NCBI GenBank assembly: GCA_001298555.1 | Contig: LJCW01000108.1 | Coordinates: 34,717-98,716, forward strand | Direction: 5' to 3' | Origin: Actinobacteria bacterium OV450 | GTDB lineage: Bacteria; Actinomycetota; Actinomycetes; Streptomycetales; Streptomycetaceae | Length of the DNA stretch: 64,000 nucleotides | In this document: in pieces, positions 62,924 to 64,000 of the stretch | How positions within the stretch are numbered: position 1 is the stretch's first letter | How the letters are laid out: every line of letters begins with the position of its first letter | Translations under genes and position numbers: made by a program | The notes under the pieces: generated by a model | Told to the model about the DNA's origin: nothing | The model's database searches: none | Seen by the model: the letters and a program-made list of their open reading frames with translations, nothing else

Positions 62924-63842
62924 CGGCTCCCGCAGCCGGGGCCGCTCCGGGCACCAGGGCCGGTACGCCGGCCCCCGCGCCCGGAGCGGTTTCCGCGCCC
63001 GGGGTCACTTCCGCGCCCGGCGCGGCTCCCGCCTCCTGGGCGGCTCCGGGGTCCGGGGCGGCCGCTGCCGGGTCCGGGGCGGCCGCCCCGGCTTCGGGGG
63101 CCGCCGCCGGCGTCCCGCCCAGGCGCCCGATCTCGGCGCGCAGCGCGCGTACCTCCGCGGACAGTTCGGCGATCGCGGCGGTCTGTGCCCGCTCCACCTG
63201 GTCGTCCAGCTCGAAACGGGAGATGAACCAGGCCGCGATGTTGGCGGTCACCACACCCAGCAGCGCGATCCCCGACAGCATCAGCCCCACGGCGATGATC
63301 CGGCCGAGCCCGGTGGTGGGCGAGTGGTCGCCGTATCCGACCGTCGTCATCGTGGTGAAGCTCCACCACACGGCGTCGCCCAGGTTCCTGATGTTCCCCC
63401 CGGGGGCGTCCCGCTCCACGCTCAGCACGGCGAGGGAGCCGAACATCAGCAGCCCGACCACCGCCCCCGCCACGTACGTGGTCAGCCGGATCTGCGGGGC
63501 CATCCGGGCCCGCCGGCCCACCAGCAGCAGCGTGGACACCAGCCGCAGCAGCCGCAGCGGCTGGAACATCGGCAGCAGCACCGCGCCCAGGTCCAGCCAG
63601 TGCGTGCGCACGAACGCCTTCTTCGCCGTCGACAGGCCCAGCCGCATCAGGTAATCGGCGGCGAACGCCCCCCACACCACCCATTCGGTGACCGCGCACG
63701 CCCGGTGCACCCGCGCATTCGCGTCGGGCACGACGATCGGCACGGCGTAGGCGACGGCGAAGGCCACGGCGAGCACGAGCAGCGGGGTCTGGCTCCGCCG
63801 CTCCCACCGCAGCTGGCGGGAGGGTTCCTTCATACGGATCAT
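62904..63842 (-). CDS. Voltage-gated-type potassium channel with Ala/Pro-rich tail
   Basis: A 312-residue tetrameric ion channel subunit: several N-terminal helices, an S4-like stretch (LRLLRLVSTLLLVGRRARM) and the pore with selectivity filter TTMTTVGYGDHSP near residue 165, then the last helix and a coiled coil (QVERAQTAAIAELSAEVRAL). The final ~75 residues are Ala/Pro/Gly low-complexity. Start is ATG 63842 or ATG 63833; neither has a clear RBS. Confidence 0.87.
   Translation of the reverse strand: MIRMKEPSRQLRWERRSQTPLLVLAVAFAVAYAVPIVVPDANARVHRACAVTEWVVWGAFAADYLMRLGLSTAKKAFVRTHWLDLGAVLLPMFQPLRLLRLVSTLLLVGRRARMAPQIRLTTYVAGAVVGLLMFGSLAVLSVERDAPGGNIRNLGDAVWWSFTTMTTVGYGDHSPTTGLGRIIAVGLMLSGIALLGVVTANIAAWFISRFELDDQVERAQTAAIAELSAEVRALRAEIGRLGGTPAAAPEAGAAAPDPAAAAPDPGAAQEAGAAPGAEVTPGAETAPGAGAGVPALVPGAAPAAGAASAPTP

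Positions 63843-64000
<158 letters not shown>

Overview
The window is high-GC actinobacterial chromosome with GC-saturated third codon positions, frequent GTG starts and dense stop/start (ATGA) overlaps. The gene set points to Streptomyces or a close relative: an HrdA-type group 2 sigma factor, an Mbl-like actin homologue, the FasR-fabD-fabH-acpP-fabF cluster, DUF3145, a class F sortase, and a TTA (bldA) codon in a regulator. It looks mostly like chromosomal core. I see no integrase, transposase, prophage or CRISPR array.

Layout. 1-4.6 kb: 3' part of pyruvate phosphate dikinase, a TTA-containing winged-helix regulator, a group III truncated haemoglobin and a VOC protein. 4.6-9.9 kb: nitrite reductase operon (FAD oxidoreductase, nirB, nirD, minus strand) with a GlnR-like box, divergent from a TauE/SafE permease. 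9.9-12.2 kb: class F sortase, a secreted membrane-tailed partner and a gamma-glutamylcyclotransferase-like protein. 12.2-16.9 kb: dgt, an FAD reductase and dnaG. 17-22.6 kb: sirohydrochlorin chelatase, a SanA/YdcF protein, a broken SDR gene, assimilatory nitrate reductase nasA with a GlnR-like box, and the sigma factor. 22.7-28.4 kb: a heterodimeric ABC exporter, an FGGY kinase and a YtxH-like protein. 28.5-29 kb: two tRNA-Asn and one CAT-anticodon tRNA. 29-35.1 kb: a GCS2 ligase, an MFS exporter, a repeat-bearing gene-free stretch, a fused carboxyltransferase and a LysE/Lrp pair. 35.2-37.8 kb: a GAF histidine kinase translationally coupled to the Mbl-like gene. 38-49.5 kb: lipase, MarR/reductase, Ohr, EI24, an imine-reductase-like protein with an HxlR regulator, nitrilase, SGNH lipoprotein and several uncharacterised proteins. 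49.6-54.5 kb: fatty acid synthase II genes with FasR. 54.6-63.8 kb: pirin, serine hydrolase, MerR/aldo-keto reductase, DUF4429, hydrolase, TetR/MFS, a peptidase inhibitor and a potassium channel. The last ~80 bases are poly-C and probably an assembly artefact.

How the genes fit together. NasA, NirBD, the extra FAD protein and the siroheme chelatase form a split nitrate/nitrite assimilation set, and both reductase promoters carry GlnR-like pentamers in the expected spacing. Several regulator/target pairs have a readable operator between them (TetR/MFS, HxlR/imine reductase, MerR/aldo-keto reductase). The most unusual locus is the Mbl-GAF kinase pair. The actin homologue has a degenerate phosphate-2 loop. 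The coupled kinase keeps its phospho-acceptor histidine but has lost the N-box and the glycine-rich ATP lid. This suggests two coupled proteins whose nucleotide-using activity is altered or lost.
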